DNA of 64,000 nucleotides. Origin: Pleurodeles waltl. Its lineage: Eukaryota > Chordata > Amphibia > Caudata > Salamandridae. The stretch spans positions 536,814,313-536,878,312 of the forward strand of contig NC_090448.1 in assembly GCF_031143425.1 (NCBI RefSeq), written 5' to 3'. A program made the position numbers and the translations under genes. Below, piece by piece: positions 62,915-64,000 of the stretch (within the stretch, counting starts at the first letter, position 1; every line of letters begins with the position of its first letter). A model generated the notes under the pieces. It searched no databases. It was not told the DNA's origin and worked only from the letters and a program-made list of their open reading frames with translations.

Positions 62915-63645
62915 ATACAACAGTATCCCCACTCCAGTCTGTGCAACAGTAAAAAAAAGCTTTTGACTTCTGAGGGGTTAAAGTTACTATTCCCACCCCA
63001 AACAGTGCAACAGTAAGGGAAGTATTGAGTTTCGGATGGGTGCAATTTACTATTCCCAGTCCAGTCTGTGCAACAGTAAGAAAATAGTTAGACCTTGGAT
63101 GGGTTAAATGTATTATTTCCACTCTAAGCAGCACAACAGTAGGGAAAGTGTTGTACTTCAGAGAGGTCAAATTTACAATTCCTATTCCTGCATGAGCCAC
63201 AGTAGGGAAAAGCATTAGTCTTCGGATAGGTTAAATGTATTATTCCGACCCCAAACAGGGCAACAGAAGAGAAAGCAGCAGACTTTAGAGGGATAAACTT
63301 TGCTATTCCCACTCCAATCTGTGCAACAGTAGGGAAAGTGTTGGACTTCAGATGGATTGCATTTACTATTCAAATTCCAAATAAAACAACAGTAGGAAAA
63401 AAATGGATTTTGGAGTGCTAAAATGTACTACTCACAACAGCGCAACAGTTGGGAAAGCATTGGACTTTGATGGGGCAAAATTAATTATTCCCACTCCAGT
63501 CTGGGCAATAGTAGGGGAAGCGCTGGATTTCAGAGGGGTGAAATTTACTATTCCCACTCCAAACAGCGCAACAATAGGGAAAGTGTGGAACTGCAAAGAG
63601 GTTAATTTTACTATTGCTACTGCAGTAGAAGCAAGGCCTTCACTT
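62915..63645 (+). repeat. Tandem satellite, about 61 bp monomer, about 12 copies, dimeric order
   Basis: Units have the form TTACTATTCCCACTCCA, then GTCTGTGCAACAGT or AACAGTGCAACAGT, then GGGAAAG and ACTTCAGAGGGGT. For much of the array the GTCTG-type and AACAG-type monomers alternate, giving a higher-order unit of about 122 bp. Confidence 0.8.
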
Positions 63646-63730
63646 CAAACGCATTACACAGAAGTAACCCCATTAATGTAAAAAAATATTAAACTCATAA
63701 TATCAAAATTATTAACTAACCCGAAAAAAA

Positions 63731-63732
<2 letters not shown>

Positions 63733-63779
<47 letters not shown>
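63733..63779. repeat. (AT)n microsatellite
   Basis: An uninterrupted AT dinucleotide run of 47 bp. Confidence 0.97.
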
Positions 63780-63782
<3 letters not shown>

Positions 63783-64000
63783 TGAAAACACTAAAAACAA
63801 TTACTCAATTTACATATTTACAATTCAATAAAATAATTATGACTTAATAAATATTTGTTATTCAATTATTATTTGATAAATGTCCCACCCTACCCCTAGA
63901 AACCTAGCAGCCCGCACCTAAAATATAACACAAAAAGTATGCCATAATTTACATATTTAAATCAAATGAATACTTAATTACTAAATAATAATCAATTGTT
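63780..64000. other. AT-rich sequence to the window end
   Basis: Nothing recognised apart from AT-rich composition. Confidence 0.5.

Noticed and set aside
62915..63645. CRISPR-like array
   Set aside because: Monomers are contiguous and diverged with no unique spacers, and the genome is eukaryotic.

Overview
The window looks like a piece of a giant salamander genome, probably a newt such as Pleurodeles. It is eukaryotic: no operons or closely packed genes, many decayed non-LTR retrotransposons, a solo LTR, satellites, and one recognisable spliced vertebrate exon. That exon (55816-56110, minus strand) matches the SLC35F4/SLC35F3 transporter family and has good splice sites on both sides. The rest is therefore best read as intron sequence of that gene. 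The species is an inference from repeat content; the exon family call is much firmer.

Layout. 1-805: 3' end of a LINE. About 2335-8063: a decayed minus-strand LINE (ORF1, endonuclease, RT, C-terminal Cys motif) holding two GC-rich hairpin inserts. About 9290-11508: a plus-strand relative of that LINE. 12872-42034: a 29 kb block made only of nearly identical DIRS-type tyrosine-recombinase retrotransposons. 42035-47890: unremarkable intron sequence with a few small decayed repeats and a foldback element near 46.7-47.5 kb. 47891-about 55340: a minus-strand L1/Tx1-like LINE with a 2082 bp solo LTR in its 3' end (48224-50305, 5 bp target duplication). 55816-56110: the slc35f4-like exon. 56.5-64 kb: several tandem and dispersed repeat families.

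The DIRS block. One complete element is 6040 bp: left terminal repeat (179 bp), Gag, RT/RNase H with a methylase-like tail, tyrosine recombinase (YR), an internal complementary region (ICR, 111 bp), an AT-rich 3' segment, and a longer right terminal repeat (212 bp). The ICR equals the reverse complement of right end joined to left end, which is the DIRS hallmark. Element a (minus) occupies the two outer edges (12872-13900 and 37028-42034). Element b (minus, 13901-19236 plus 25277-25980) sits inside the YR gene of a at GAT^ATC. Element c (plus, 19237-25276, uninterrupted) sits inside gag of b at CTCA^ATCA. The 11047 bp from 14934 to 25980 is then repeated in tandem at 25981-37027, giving element d (partial) and element e (plus, uninterrupted, 30284-36323). 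The order is explained by one unequal crossover between the a and b copies. Uninterrupted target sites survive in the block and show that both nested insertions made no target-site duplication.

Elements c and e keep every open frame and differ by only a few bases, so the family was active recently and may still be. Gag and YR lie in the same frame, separated by a single UAG, while RT lies in another frame across the same DNA.
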